From contig CAZKON010000014.1 of assembly GCA_964554415.1 (NCBI GenBank), positions 1 through 24,402 on the forward strand: DNA of 24,402 nucleotides. Reading direction: 5' to 3'. A program made the position numbers and the translations under genes. A model generated the notes under the pieces. It had not been told where the DNA came from. It did not search any database and was given only the letters and a program-made list of their open reading frames with translations. The stretch's first letter is position 1. Every line of letters starts with the position of its first letter. Below, piece by piece: positions 7,584-14,890 of the stretch. Source of the DNA: JAGVXD01 sp964554415 (lineage in GTDB: Archaea > Nanobdellota > Nanobdellia > Pacearchaeales > GW2011-AR1).

Positions 7584-8774
7584 ATGGTTAAGGTTGATCC
7601 CTACAACCACAAAGAGAGGTTTCTTGAGTGGAAGCAAACTGCCGAGAACGGCATCGACGGACTCACACATCTGAACGAAATTCTCCTTAAGAAATATCTT
7701 TCAGATATGGAGAATGGACTGAATGTAGCCTTCTTAATGAAAAAGGGTCCACGAAGCTACGTACGGCTTTACACGCTAAGAATTCGTCTGACCTTTATGA
7801 TGAAGCACTTTCAAAAACGCTTTAACCTAGAAGACGTTACAAAAGCAGACGAAGAACAATTGCATACTCTTTTCCGCGAACTTCGTACAGGCGTTATAAA
7901 AAAACAGAATGGCGGAATCTATGAATCTGCGAAGGATTATGCTCGCGACTTCAAAGCTTTTTGGCATTGGCATCAGAAGGTAAGTAAAAAGAAAGGCATG
8001 GAACTGCCAGATATTACCATAGACCTCGACACAACGGGCGACAAGCCCAAATGGGTGTATTTGACAGAGGAAGAGGTACAGAAGCTTACTGAAAAAGCTA
8101 AGTTCAATTATAAGGTGCTTATCTGGTTCCTGTTTGACTCGGGTATTCGTGCGCCTACAGAATTAATGAACATTCGTATAGCTGACTTCCATAATGACTT
8201 CAAAGAATTGAACATTCGGCAAGAAGTGAGCAAAACGTTTGGTAGGCGTATTAAGTTGATGTTATGTTCTGACTTGATAAGGCAATATGTTAAGGAGAAG
8301 AACTTAGGAGCATACGATTACATTTTTCCCATTTGTCCGCCTGTAGTGAATCGTTATCTGAAGAGGTTGGCTCGAAGAGTTCTTGGAGATGCTGAGAGTC
8401 CTGCACGGCAGAAGTATTGCGAATTAACAATGTATGACTTCAGACATTGTTCTTCTTGTTATTGGTTGCCTCGCTACAAAAGCGAAAGTGCACTGAAATA
8501 TCGCTTTGGATGGAAAAAGAGCGATAAGATTCATTACTACTCTGAACTTCTAGGCATGAAAGATACGATCAATGAGGAAGATATGTTAATGGATGTAACG
8601 CGGACGGAAATTGAACGCAAACTTGATAGATCTGAAAAAGAGAAAGACTTGATGCGCGATGAAATTCAGACTTTAAGGATGCAGATGGTGCAAATTAGCG
8701 AGCTTACAAAGCAACTCCATACACAGATTCAAGCAGAAGGAGGCGGCTTGCAGACACAGCAAATCAAGGCTTAG
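7584..8774 (+). CDS. Tyrosine recombinase (archaeal integrase family)
   Basis: A phage-integrase/XerA-type site-specific recombinase of about 396 residues. It has an N-terminal SAM-like DNA-binding region, a catalytic domain and a C-terminal coiled coil (ERKLDRSEKEKDLMRDEIQTLR). Catalytic residues: Arg189 in DSGIRAPTELMNI, a Lys in the KTFGRRIKLM beta-hairpin, box II YDFRHCSS (Tyr284, Arg287, His288; the usual first His of HxxR is Tyr) and the nucleophile in HYYSELLG (Tyr318 or Tyr319, about 31 residues after box II, as expected). The open frame starts at 7530, and 7572 is another ATG. It may move the DGR module, but no attachment sites could be paired with certainty. A close relationship to chromosome-dimer XerA is less likely given the C-terminal tail. 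Confidence 0.85.
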   Translation: MVKVDPYNHKERFLEWKQTAENGIDGLTHLNEILLKKYLSDMENGLNVAFLMKKGPRSYVRLYTLRIRLTFMMKHFQKRFNLEDVTKADEEQLHTLFRELRTGVIKKQNGGIYESAKDYARDFKAFWHWHQKVSKKKGMELPDITIDLDTTGDKPKWVYLTEEEVQKLTEKAKFNYKVLIWFLFDSGIRAPTELMNIRIADFHNDFKELNIRQEVSKTFGRRIKLMLCSDLIRQYVKEKNLGAYDYIFPICPPVVNRYLKRLARRVLGDAESPARQKYCELTMYDFRHCSSCYWLPRYKSESALKYRFGWKKSDKIHYYSELLGMKDTINEEDMLMDVTRTEIERKLDRSEKEKDLMRDEIQTLRMQMVQISELTKQLHTQIQAEGGGLQTQQIKA

Positions 8775-8812
8775 ATACGAGTGACTGGGCTATTCTTGCA
8801 GTTGGTGCAGCA

Positions 8813-9856
8813 TTGGCTTCGTACTTCGTGTTGCTTCCTGCACTTCGCCAGCTCAAAATTGACTTTTTGAATTGGTTGCATGAGGTACAGCTTTTCTTAC
8901 TCGGATTGTTTACGAGTTGGAAATTTTATGCTGTTTTGTTTCTTATCTCTTTGCCCTTCTTACTCTATCTGAACTACCGCTTGCATTTCAGGGCTTTTGA
9001 GAAAAAGAGGCAACTTGAAGAAGAGAAGAGGAAAGCAGAAGAAAAGCGTGATGAGATAAAAGAACTCTTGAACGAGAGCATTGAATATCTCTCATCCGAA
9101 GATTTAAACTCACTTACTATGAATCTTGATAAGGCAATTATTTTCTGCAAAGAATCCGATGAATTGGAATGCTATCTTGATGAGCTTTATGAGAAGTATG
9201 AGGAAGCGGAAGAACAAATGGAAATTGCTGTACATAGAGAGCAGGTTTCCGAGTTGCGTGAGAGGGAAGAGGAGCTTAAAGAGAAGATTCAGTCGCTCAA
9301 GTATGAAAAAGAAGAGCGTGAGCATGAGGCACGAGATAAGAGAGATGTGATTCTTGAAGATTTAGAAATCTATGAGAATCCTGTCTTTAGGCGTGAGGAC
9401 GTGAGTGAGAAAGAAGTTGGCGCATTATTAGAAGAAGGCTATTTTAGAATCAATGAATATTGTCCCTATGAGCAGAAGATGATCACTATTTTGGTAAAAC
9501 CTGCCATGCAACATTCTAAAACACACACGTTTTTAGTTTGGAGTATAAAAAAGATTCTTGAAGAGATGGAAGGAGTCAAGAATGTAAGGGAACATCTGAC
9601 GAAAGATGCAGACTTGACATTTGTGCATGATAGAAAAACATATGCGCTCGAAATTGAGACAGGAACACTGCTTGGAAAAAAGGAGCAGTTGAAAGAAAAA
9701 ATCGTGTCTTTGAATAGAAAGTATCAAACTCGTTGGCTGATTTTGGTTTCACACCGTGATTTGCTCTCAAAATATCGTGATTTTGGCAGAGTGGCTACAC
9801 GCAAAAATGTGCGAAAAATGCTTGAAAAACTACTGAAAAATGCACACTCGAAATAA
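8813..9856 (+). CDS. Membrane/coiled-coil protein with possible PD-(D/E)XK nuclease-like C-terminal domain
   Basis: About 347 residues. Two hydrophobic segments at the N-terminus (one partly upstream of the chosen start, one at FYAVLFLISLPFLLYLNY) precede a long charged coiled coil (about residues 60-185). The C-terminal domain holds DADLTFVHDRKTYALEIETG, in which Asp267, Glu280 and Glu282 have the D-x(n)-ExE spacing of PD-(D/E)XK folds, followed by a Lys-rich helix and a WLILVSH strand. The function is not known. The chosen start is a TTG. The frame is open back to 8699, and the upstream residues (GLDTSDWAILAVGAALAS) read as a membrane helix, with no ATG or GTG in frame; a non-canonical start, or a frameshift joining it to the recombinase, is possible. 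The gene probably forms an operon with the recombinase. Confidence 0.65.
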   Translation: MASYFVLLPALRQLKIDFLNWLHEVQLFLLGLFTSWKFYAVLFLISLPFLLYLNYRLHFRAFEKKRQLEEEKRKAEEKRDEIKELLNESIEYLSSEDLNSLTMNLDKAIIFCKESDELECYLDELYEKYEEAEEQMEIAVHREQVSELREREEELKEKIQSLKYEKEEREHEARDKRDVILEDLEIYENPVFRREDVSEKEVGALLEEGYFRINEYCPYEQKMITILVKPAMQHSKTHTFLVWSIKKILEEMEGVKNVREHLTKDADLTFVHDRKTYALEIETGTLLGKKEQLKEKIVSLNRKYQTRWLILVSHRDLLSKYRDFGRVATRKNVRKMLEKLLKNAHSK

Positions 9857-9865
9857 GCGAGTGTG
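9843..9865 (+). terminator. Hairpin over the stop codon of the 8813 gene
   Basis: CACACTCG (9843-9850) pairs perfectly with CGAGTGTG (9858-9865) across a 7-nt loop that contains the TAA. No T-run follows directly, so it may act as a processing or stability element rather than a terminator. Confidence 0.4.
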
Positions 9866-10252
9866 AAACGTTGTTTTACGACGTGGGATGTCTCTGAATC
9901 TGCCACTTTAGCCACCTCCATATATTCTCTCTGCGAGCTAGGCAGAGCCTGCGAGCCCTAGATAAAAAAGAGATTATATCATCGGAGAACAACAATCTTT
10001 TAAACACCTGGACAGCCAGAGTGATTGCCCTAGAGGGCTGCCGCTTTCGTTCCATCAATGGAATACCTACAAGGCGGAACTCACAGGCTACACGCACGTT
10101 CATAGTGCTCTTTTTAGAGCCATAAAATACAGCAACAATAGCAAGTAATGATGAGGAACCTTGGGGAAGTTTGGAGTGAAACCTAAAGTTGCAGTGAGAC
10201 TCCGAACATCGTTCGGAAGCGTAAGGGAAACCTGGCGCTTAANNNNNNNNNN
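9866..10252 (+). other. Non-coding leader upstream of the template repeat
   Basis: No gene is visible between the 8813 gene and the TR. A TATA-like box at about 9997-10005 (TTTTAAAC) and another at about 10121-10130 (CATAAAATAC) could start the TR/RT transcript. Local stems include GCCCTAGAGGGC near 10028 and CCGAAC/GTTCGG near 10202-10216. The interval ends in ten Ns (10243-10252), an assembly gap that hides the 5' part of the TR. No accessory avd-like ORF is present. Confidence 0.45.
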
Positions 10253-10357
10253 GCGAATTCCGACAGGGCTAACTTGAACTGCAACAGGAATCCGACGAAC
10301 TCGAAATTGCATATCGAAAAGAAATGTGACGAGACTTCTTCGCTCGGAATAACCTGA
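10253..10357 (+). repeat. DGR template repeat (TR), 5' end lost in the N gap
   Basis: In the frame starting at 10253 it reads ANSDRANLNCNRNPTNS, rich in AAC/AAT codons, then 11 codons (10304-10336), then SSLGIT and a TGA at 10355-10357. The first 51 nt align to all three VRs, with mismatches almost only at adenines. The SSLG block (10337-10351) again matches the VR ends, with two adenines (10348, 10349) that are G in every VR. Between these blocks the TR has 30 nt more than any VR. The part equivalent to the VR start (GTCGCGAGGTTC) must lie in the gap. It ends about 20 nt before the RT start, a typical TR-RT arrangement. Confidence 0.85.
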
Positions 10358-10375
10358 AGCTCTCTAGGGCATCAT

Positions 10376-11521
10376 ATGAAAACCTATAGAAACCTCTATA
10401 AGCAGCTCTGCTCATATGAGAACTTACACCTTGCATATATGAAAGCGCGCCGCGAGAAGTCGAAGAAAGAGTATGTACTGCATTTTGAAAAGAACTTACA
10501 AAAAGAACTCGAGCGACTGCAATCAGAATTGCTATTACATACTTACAGACCATTCCCTCTAAAAAAGTTCATTGTTCGTGATCCAAAGACACGTACGATT
10601 CATGCTTCTGCCTTTCAAGACAGAGTTGTACATCACGCACTTGTCAACATTCTTGAACCCATTTTTGAGAAGATATTCATTTATGATTCGTATGCAAGCC
10701 GCAAGAACAAGGGCACTCATCCAGCAGTAGATCGTTTCATACAATTTATGAGAAGAGTTTCGCATAATGGCAAAAAGGTAAAAAAGAGAAGATATAATAA
10801 TAACTCAATTGAAGGATACGTGTTTAAGGCAGATATACGGCATTATTTTGATACTGTAAATCATGACGTGTTGCTTTCAATTCTTAGTAAAATAATTCGT
10901 GATGAAAAAGTAATTTGGCTCGTATGAGTTATTTTAGATAATTTTGACTCGCCAATTAAAGGAATAGGTATGCCTCTTGGTAATTTCACTTCGCAATTCT
11001 TTGTCAATGTATATCTAAATGAGCTTGACTATTTTGTAAAACACCAACTTAAAGCGCGCTTTTATATACGATATGTGGATGACATTGTTATTTTACATAA
11101 AAATAAAAGAAAACTGAAATATTACCAAGAAAGAATAATTCGTTATCTTCCTTGTCTTAAGATTGAATTGCATCCTGACAAATCTAAAATAACTGCACTT
11201 AAACATGGAATTACCTTTCTGGGCTATCGTATATTCTATCATTACAAACTTCTTAGAAAACGTAATGTTCGCCAATTTCTAAGAGGATTTGAGAGTTATC
11301 TTGAACTTTGTAAACAAGGATTTGCGCGCCACGATGCGCTGCAAGAACAATTACAAGGTTGGTTTGGCTATGTACGATGGGCTAATACTTATAGTCTTAG
11401 AAAGAAAATTATGACCAGACTGAAATCGGGGGGGCGAACGACCACGTGGTTCTTCGCAGAAGTGAGAACAAAAATCCTAATAAGAAGTCCGGTAAGTTAC
11501 CTTAGTGTTCTTATAAAGTAG
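10376..11521 (+). CDS. DGR-type reverse transcriptase, interrupted by one in-frame TGA
   Basis: The error-prone RT of a diversity-generating retroelement; it copies the TR RNA with adenine-directed errors for transfer into the VRs. The first part (10376-10927) has the N-terminal RT blocks: IVRDPKTRTIHAS, FQDRVVHHALVNILEPIFEKIFIYDSYASRKNKGTH and VFKADIRHYFDTVNHD. A TGA at 10925-10927 then interrupts. The same frame continues (VILDNFDSPIKGIG) into MPLGNFTSQFFVNVYLN, the DGR-type motif with SQ, and YVDDIVI, the catalytic YxDD (Asp codons at 11078 and 11081). Removing the single stop restores a normal ~381-residue RT, so it is one substitution and not a frameshift. The C-terminal tail after a G7 run (11428-11434) looks atypical. 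The stop may be a real lesion, a strain variant or an error. Confidence 0.88.
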
Positions 11522-11537
11522 TAACAGAATAGAAAGA

Positions 11538-11545
11538 TTTAAATA
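11538..11545 (+). promoter_or_regulatory. TATA box of the RHH-MoxR-variable protein operon
   Basis: TTTAAATA is centred 26-27 nt before ATG 11568, giving a leaderless first gene. It is the only clear promoter seen ahead of the five downstream genes. Confidence 0.6.
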
Positions 11546-11546
11546 G

Positions 11547-11561
11547 TCGGATTTTATCCGA
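11547..11561 (+). promoter_or_regulatory. Palindromic operator candidate at the operon promoter
   Basis: TCGGAT-TTT-ATCCGA, a perfect 6-bp-arm palindrome, sits directly between the TATA box and the predicted start of transcription. The first gene encodes an RHH protein, and RHH dimers typically bind short palindromes at their own promoter, so autorepression is inferred. Confidence 0.55.
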
Positions 11562-11567
11562 TTGAGT

Positions 11568-11711
11568 ATGAAAGAAAAACTTAGTGTGACTGTAGATGAA
11601 AAAACATTACGGTTGCTTGATGAAGTCATTAGGAATGGAATCTTTAGAAACAGATCTCATGTAGTTGAGTTCAGTCTTAATAAAATACTGGAGAAAAAGC
11701 AAAATGAGTGA
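11568..11711 (+). CDS. Ribbon-helix-helix (CopG/Arc-like) putative repressor
   Basis: A 47-residue protein, MKEKLSVTVDEKTLRLLDEV then IRNGIFRNRSHVVEFSLNKILEKKQNE. The pattern is a short alternating beta strand (KLSVTVD), helix 1 (EKTLRLLDEVIRNG), the FRNRSHVVE turn typical of RHH proteins, and helix 2. It matches the length and layout of small CopG/Arc-type DNA-binding proteins, which act as dimers. It is the first gene of the operon; its TGA overlaps the ATPase start by 8 nt (ATGAGTGA), so the genes are coupled. The palindrome at 11547-11561 is its likely operator. An antitoxin role is an alternative, but no toxin partner is seen. Confidence 0.8.
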   Translation: MKEKLSVTVDEKTLRLLDEVIRNGIFRNRSHVVEFSLNKILEKKQNE

Positions 11712-13140
11712 AAAACCAACCTACGAAGAACTGAACTTTCCCATGTTCGTGAATACTCATACCGCTCTTACACTGAATGTCCATTCACTAAAAGGAGAAT
11801 CAAAAGTCATTGACCTTCCTCTCTCCGATGCTATTAAAGCAAGCGTGCTTGCAGGATGTTCTTTCCTGAATATTGGGGATACGCGTTGTGGAAAATCACA
11901 GGTAATGATGGACATCCATAGAAATTATTTTGGGGGAGACTCTGACCTAGGAGGAAAATCTAACTGGCATGTTGCAAGAAACGATTTTAGCGCAGATGGT
12001 TACTTTATGACTCTGGATCAATCTAAAATTGGAGAAGGCAAAGGAATGCTCTCAAAAGCGCGCGTTCCGGTAAACGAGCGCATTACTGCAATGGTAAACG
12101 GAATTGATGAAATAAACCTTGCACTTCCAGAAGTTCAAGTAGAATTTTTTGGCATTGCAGAAGGAAGACATAAAGGAATTGAGCTTGGACGGGACGGGTA
12201 TCATCTTTTTATGTCTTCATGCAATATGAACCGTATTAATGGAGATTTTGCAGGAACTTCTCAAATTAACAGGGCTTTACTGAATCGTTTTGGAGTAACC
12301 CTTGACTTTGACTATTATCATAGAACAGATGCTGATGACGACACTTTGGCTCAACGAGAAGTCTCTGGAAGGTTGAGTCTTGCTCCACTAAGGGATATTT
12401 CAGATAAAGTTCTTGCAGCATATGGAGACATTCGACAGGCAGCAGCTCATCGTGAGCCTTCTCTTGATGCATACATACGATTCTTCTCATCTGGCCTTGA
12501 TTACTGCGATAAAGATACGATAGATAAGCGCAAAAAGAAAATTTGGCCTACGCGTTGTACTAATTGCGATTTCCGTGACCAGAATAACGAGAAAGGTCTC
12601 TGCTCATTAATTAAACAATCAAATACAGGAACTACCGGAATGTTAAAACGATTTGCACTTGGAATTGATTATGTAGTACGTTTAAAACACGGAGATGTTA
12701 CTATTGATCCTTTTGAACTTGCCCTAGAGTCATTTAAGTTTACGACTTATCATGGTAATCTTAATGGTATGGAAGTCCTTTCAACATATTCGGGAGAAGA
12801 CCAAGAACAAATGCGTGATGTTGTCCAACGGATGAGAACGACACTCGCTCCACTTAAACAATATATTGATCGTACGATTGAAAAAGCAGCACAAGGCATT
12901 GAAGAGACACGATTTATCAGGTTACAAGCTGGAGGGAATACCTATGAAAAGATATACTCTGATTCAGAAAAAGCAAAATTGGATGCACTTAATCCTAAAC
13001 CTACATACGAAATATTTGACCCTTTCACTGATAAAGTTAATGGTAAGACCTTTGCTGAAAGAACGGGAATTCGTGCCGATTGGTTCCCAGGTTATCTCAA
13101 AAGTCTTGCTCAATACTATCGGGAGCAGCTAAAAACATGA
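11704..13140 (+). CDS. MoxR-type AAA+ ATPase
   Basis: A 478-residue AAA+ ATPase. Walker A is GDTRCGKS (Lys64), Walker B is MVNGIDEIN (Asp135, Glu136), sensor 1 lies in FMSSCNMNRI, and an arginine-finger region is NRALLNRFGVTLDF. This order and spacing, with the NRF..R-type element, fit the MoxR/RavA class, which act as chaperone-like remodelers paired with VWA-domain proteins. Downstream is a Cys-containing segment (TRCTNCDFRDQNNEKGLC), possibly metal-binding, then a helical lid. A TTG at 11665 extends the frame, but ATG 11704, overlapping the RHH stop, fits better. Its own TGA overlaps the start of variable protein 1 (ATGA). The VWA gene of the same operon is its expected partner. Confidence 0.88.
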   Translation: MSEKPTYEELNFPMFVNTHTALTLNVHSLKGESKVIDLPLSDAIKASVLAGCSFLNIGDTRCGKSQVMMDIHRNYFGGDSDLGGKSNWHVARNDFSADGYFMTLDQSKIGEGKGMLSKARVPVNERITAMVNGIDEINLALPEVQVEFFGIAEGRHKGIELGRDGYHLFMSSCNMNRINGDFAGTSQINRALLNRFGVTLDFDYYHRTDADDDTLAQREVSGRLSLAPLRDISDKVLAAYGDIRQAAAHREPSLDAYIRFFSSGLDYCDKDTIDKRKKKIWPTRCTNCDFRDQNNEKGLCSLIKQSNTGTTGMLKRFALGIDYVVRLKHGDVTIDPFELALESFKFTTYHGNLNGMEVLSTYSGEDQEQMRDVVQRMRTTLAPLKQYIDRTIEKAAQGIEETRFIRLQAGGNTYEKIYSDSEKAKLDALNPKPTYEIFDPFTDKVNGKTFAERTGIRADWFPGYLKSLAQYYREQLKT

Positions 13141-13943
13141 ATAGAAATATCCTTAGACCCTACTTGCCTGAGGAACCTGATCTCGTTTCCTTAGCACAGG
13201 CTGCCCAGCAAAGAGAACCAAAACTCGATGGCAAAGAAGTTCCTCCTGTTAATCCTCCTCTTATCTCTCCTGTAGTTCCCATTACGAGTAAAAACAGTGC
13301 AGAGTTCTGGAGTATTAATGGTGTTTCCTATCGGGGCAATTTTTATACTGTTGATTTAAGCAAGAAACTCCTTGATGATGGAAACAGTCATACTCAAGAT
13401 GAGTGGGCTGCACGAGCAATAGAAGCTATGCCTAAAGGAGAGTTATATACTCCTGATTATCCTCTTTTCTATGGTCTTTTAAAAGCAGTACAATCTGCGC
13501 AACTTGAAGATGTTCGTACTTTTCTTAAAGATACATCCAGAGCAAAATGGCTGATGACATTGACACGTATCCAATATAATTCTAAAGGAACGGATACACT
13601 TATTCATAATTACGGAACTAATGATGTCTACCAAACACATGCGGACTTCAGAGGTAAAGATGATTTGATTAAAAATACTTCATGTACTCAAGCATATCAA
13701 GCGCTTTTGGGAACTAGCGATAGCATTCCAGAAATCAATAGTCTCTTCCACTGGCTCAACGAGACTGATACTTACATTTATCGAGTGAATGCACGCCCCA
13801 AGAAAAATATTGATGAGTGTGTCGCGAGGTTCTACGCGTATTCCGGCAGGGCGGACTTGGGCTGCGGCGGGGATCCGGCGTACTCGTATTCTTCGCTCGG
13901 GGTACGTCTGCGCAAAAAAATTTCTGGAGGCAACTCTCCATGA
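13137..13943 (+). CDS. DGR variable protein 1
   Basis: A 268-residue target of the DGR. It starts with the tag MNRNILRPYLPEEPDLV, shared with the other two targets, followed by a linker (KEVPPVNPPLISPVV) and a body closely related to variable protein 3 (FWSI, HTQDEWAAR, LYTPDYPLFYG, EDVRTFLKDTSRAKWL, IHNYGT). The C-terminus is VR1: VARFYAYSGRADLGCGGDPA then SYSSLGVRLRKK, the pattern expected of a C-type-lectin-like fold in DGR targets (inference). No signal peptide or membrane helix is seen, so it is probably cytoplasmic. The start overlaps the ATPase stop, and its stop overlaps the next start (ATGA at both ends). The open frame upstream to 13080 belongs to the ATPase region. Confidence 0.85.
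   Translation: MNRNILRPYLPEEPDLVSLAQAAQQREPKLDGKEVPPVNPPLISPVVPITSKNSAEFWSINGVSYRGNFYTVDLSKKLLDDGNSHTQDEWAARAIEAMPKGELYTPDYPLFYGLLKAVQSAQLEDVRTFLKDTSRAKWLMTLTRIQYNSKGTDTLIHNYGTNDVYQTHADFRGKDDLIKNTSCTQAYQALLGTSDSIPEINSLFHWLNETDTYIYRVNARPKKNIDECVARFYAYSGRADLGCGGDPAYSYSSLGVRLRKKISGGNSP
13821..13904 (+). repeat. DGR variable repeat VR1
   Basis: 84 nt, in frame with variable protein 1, from GTCGCGAGGTTC to TCGGGGTA. Against the 51-nt TR core it has eleven substitutions at TR adenines (nine to G, two to T) and one elsewhere (TR T10270, which is G in every VR). The following GTACGTCTGCGC and A-run are identical to VR3. Confidence 0.85.
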
Positions 13944-14890
13944 ATAGATATATCTTGCGACCTTACTTACAACCTGAACCTGATTTAGTAGCACTCGCGC
14001 AGACTATGAAAATGCCTGCTTCAGATGGAACTGGAAATCAGAAAGATGAAACTAAGAAAAATACTGGCACCCCTCCGTTGATTCTCCCCCAACCTGACTT
14101 TGAACCAGGAAAACCTGAATCGTATATTCTTCTTCCTGCTGGGCAGTATGGAGGAGAAGAATATCCTGACTTGTATATTGGAATGAAAAGAGTTTCTCTT
14201 GATGCACGTTTGGAAAAAGCACTTCAAACGAAAGGCATTCAATTAAGTAATAAAGGAAATGAAGTGCCTCGAAATAATTCACAAGGATTTCTAGGATACA
14301 TCAATCATCAAGAAGCATTGCTTATTAATAATGCTCTTGGCGGATTTACACCTTCTCTTCTTCTTTCTAAAGAGTTTCTGTCATTGCTTGAAGAAGGTAT
14401 TTTTCAAGGAAAAGTAGTACATAATGGCGCTGGAAGCAAAATCCAAATTCCCACTTTAGAGGTAATTTACAAGGATATTACAGAGGTGCGGAGTCCTTGG
14501 AGAGCTGAATGGTATGGTACTAGATTTCATGGATCAAATATTAGCTATTGTACTGTTACTCCAAAAGGAGTTTTGCAAGACGTTACACGTCAAATGGTAC
14601 TAAATGTTCATCTTACTCAACAGAAGACACCAGGTATTGATTTCAGATATTGGCTTAAAAACGCTACATCACAGGGTCTGCCTCCTTCACATTGTCCAGA
14701 TGGCGCTCTTTATTATTGGCCTCCTAAAAATGATACTGTCGCGAGGTTCGGCGCGGGTTCCGACAGGGCGTACTTGGTGCGACGGGGATCCGACGTACTC
14801 GGGTTCGTCGCTCGGGGTACGCGAAGCGCGCGCGAAAATTTAGGAGAATCTTATAATGAATCAACGATTACAAAACCAGAAAAAAACTGA
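13940..14890 (+). CDS. DGR variable protein 2, frameshifted within its VR
   Basis: It begins with MNRYILRPYLQPEPDLV, nearly identical to variable protein 3, but its body (PDFEPGKPESYILLPAGQYG to CPDGALYYWPPKND) is unrelated to those of proteins 1 and 3. The C-terminus enters VR2 correctly (VARFGAGSDRAYL), then a 2-nt deletion after 14775 shifts the frame, so the annotated reading runs on as VRRGSDVLGFVARGTRSA and stops at 14890, overlapping the VWA gene by 35 nt. In the restored frame the protein would end CDGDPTYSGSSLGVREARAK with a stop at 14841-14843, just like its paralogs. No export signal is seen. The upstream open frame to 13817 lies inside variable protein 1 and is not used. Confidence 0.8.
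   Translation: MNRYILRPYLQPEPDLVALAQTMKMPASDGTGNQKDETKKNTGTPPLILPQPDFEPGKPESYILLPAGQYGGEEYPDLYIGMKRVSLDARLEKALQTKGIQLSNKGNEVPRNNSQGFLGYINHQEALLINNALGGFTPSLLLSKEFLSLLEEGIFQGKVVHNGAGSKIQIPTLEVIYKDITEVRSPWRAEWYGTRFHGSNISYCTVTPKGVLQDVTRQMVLNVHLTQQKTPGIDFRYWLKNATSQGLPPSHCPDGALYYWPPKNDTVARFGAGSDRAYLVRRGSDVLGFVARGTRSARENLGESYNESTITKPEKN
14738..14819 (+). repeat. DGR variable repeat VR2 (2-nt deletion)
   Basis: 82 nt against 84 in VR1 and VR3. The first adenine-rich AAC codon after CTTG is reduced to a single G. Seven substitutions lie at TR adenines (five to G, two to T); the shared T-to-G column is the only other change in the 51-nt core. The tail differs from VR1 and VR3 (GTACGCGAAGCGCGCGCG). Confidence 0.8.

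Noticed and set aside
9866..10252. Accessory avd gene between recombinase region and TR
   Set aside because: No plus-strand ORF of suitable length or four-helix character exists here; the short minus-strand frames look random and cross the N gap.
10376..11521. Group II intron or retron reverse transcriptase
   Set aside because: There is no intron RNA domain V/VI or maturase/HNH extension, the motif is GNFTSQFF, and an adjacent TR with matching VRs identifies a DGR.
13817..13939. Upstream extension of variable protein 2
   Set aside because: It overlaps VR1 in another frame; the ATGA overlap and the conserved MNRYILRPYL start fix the start at 13940.
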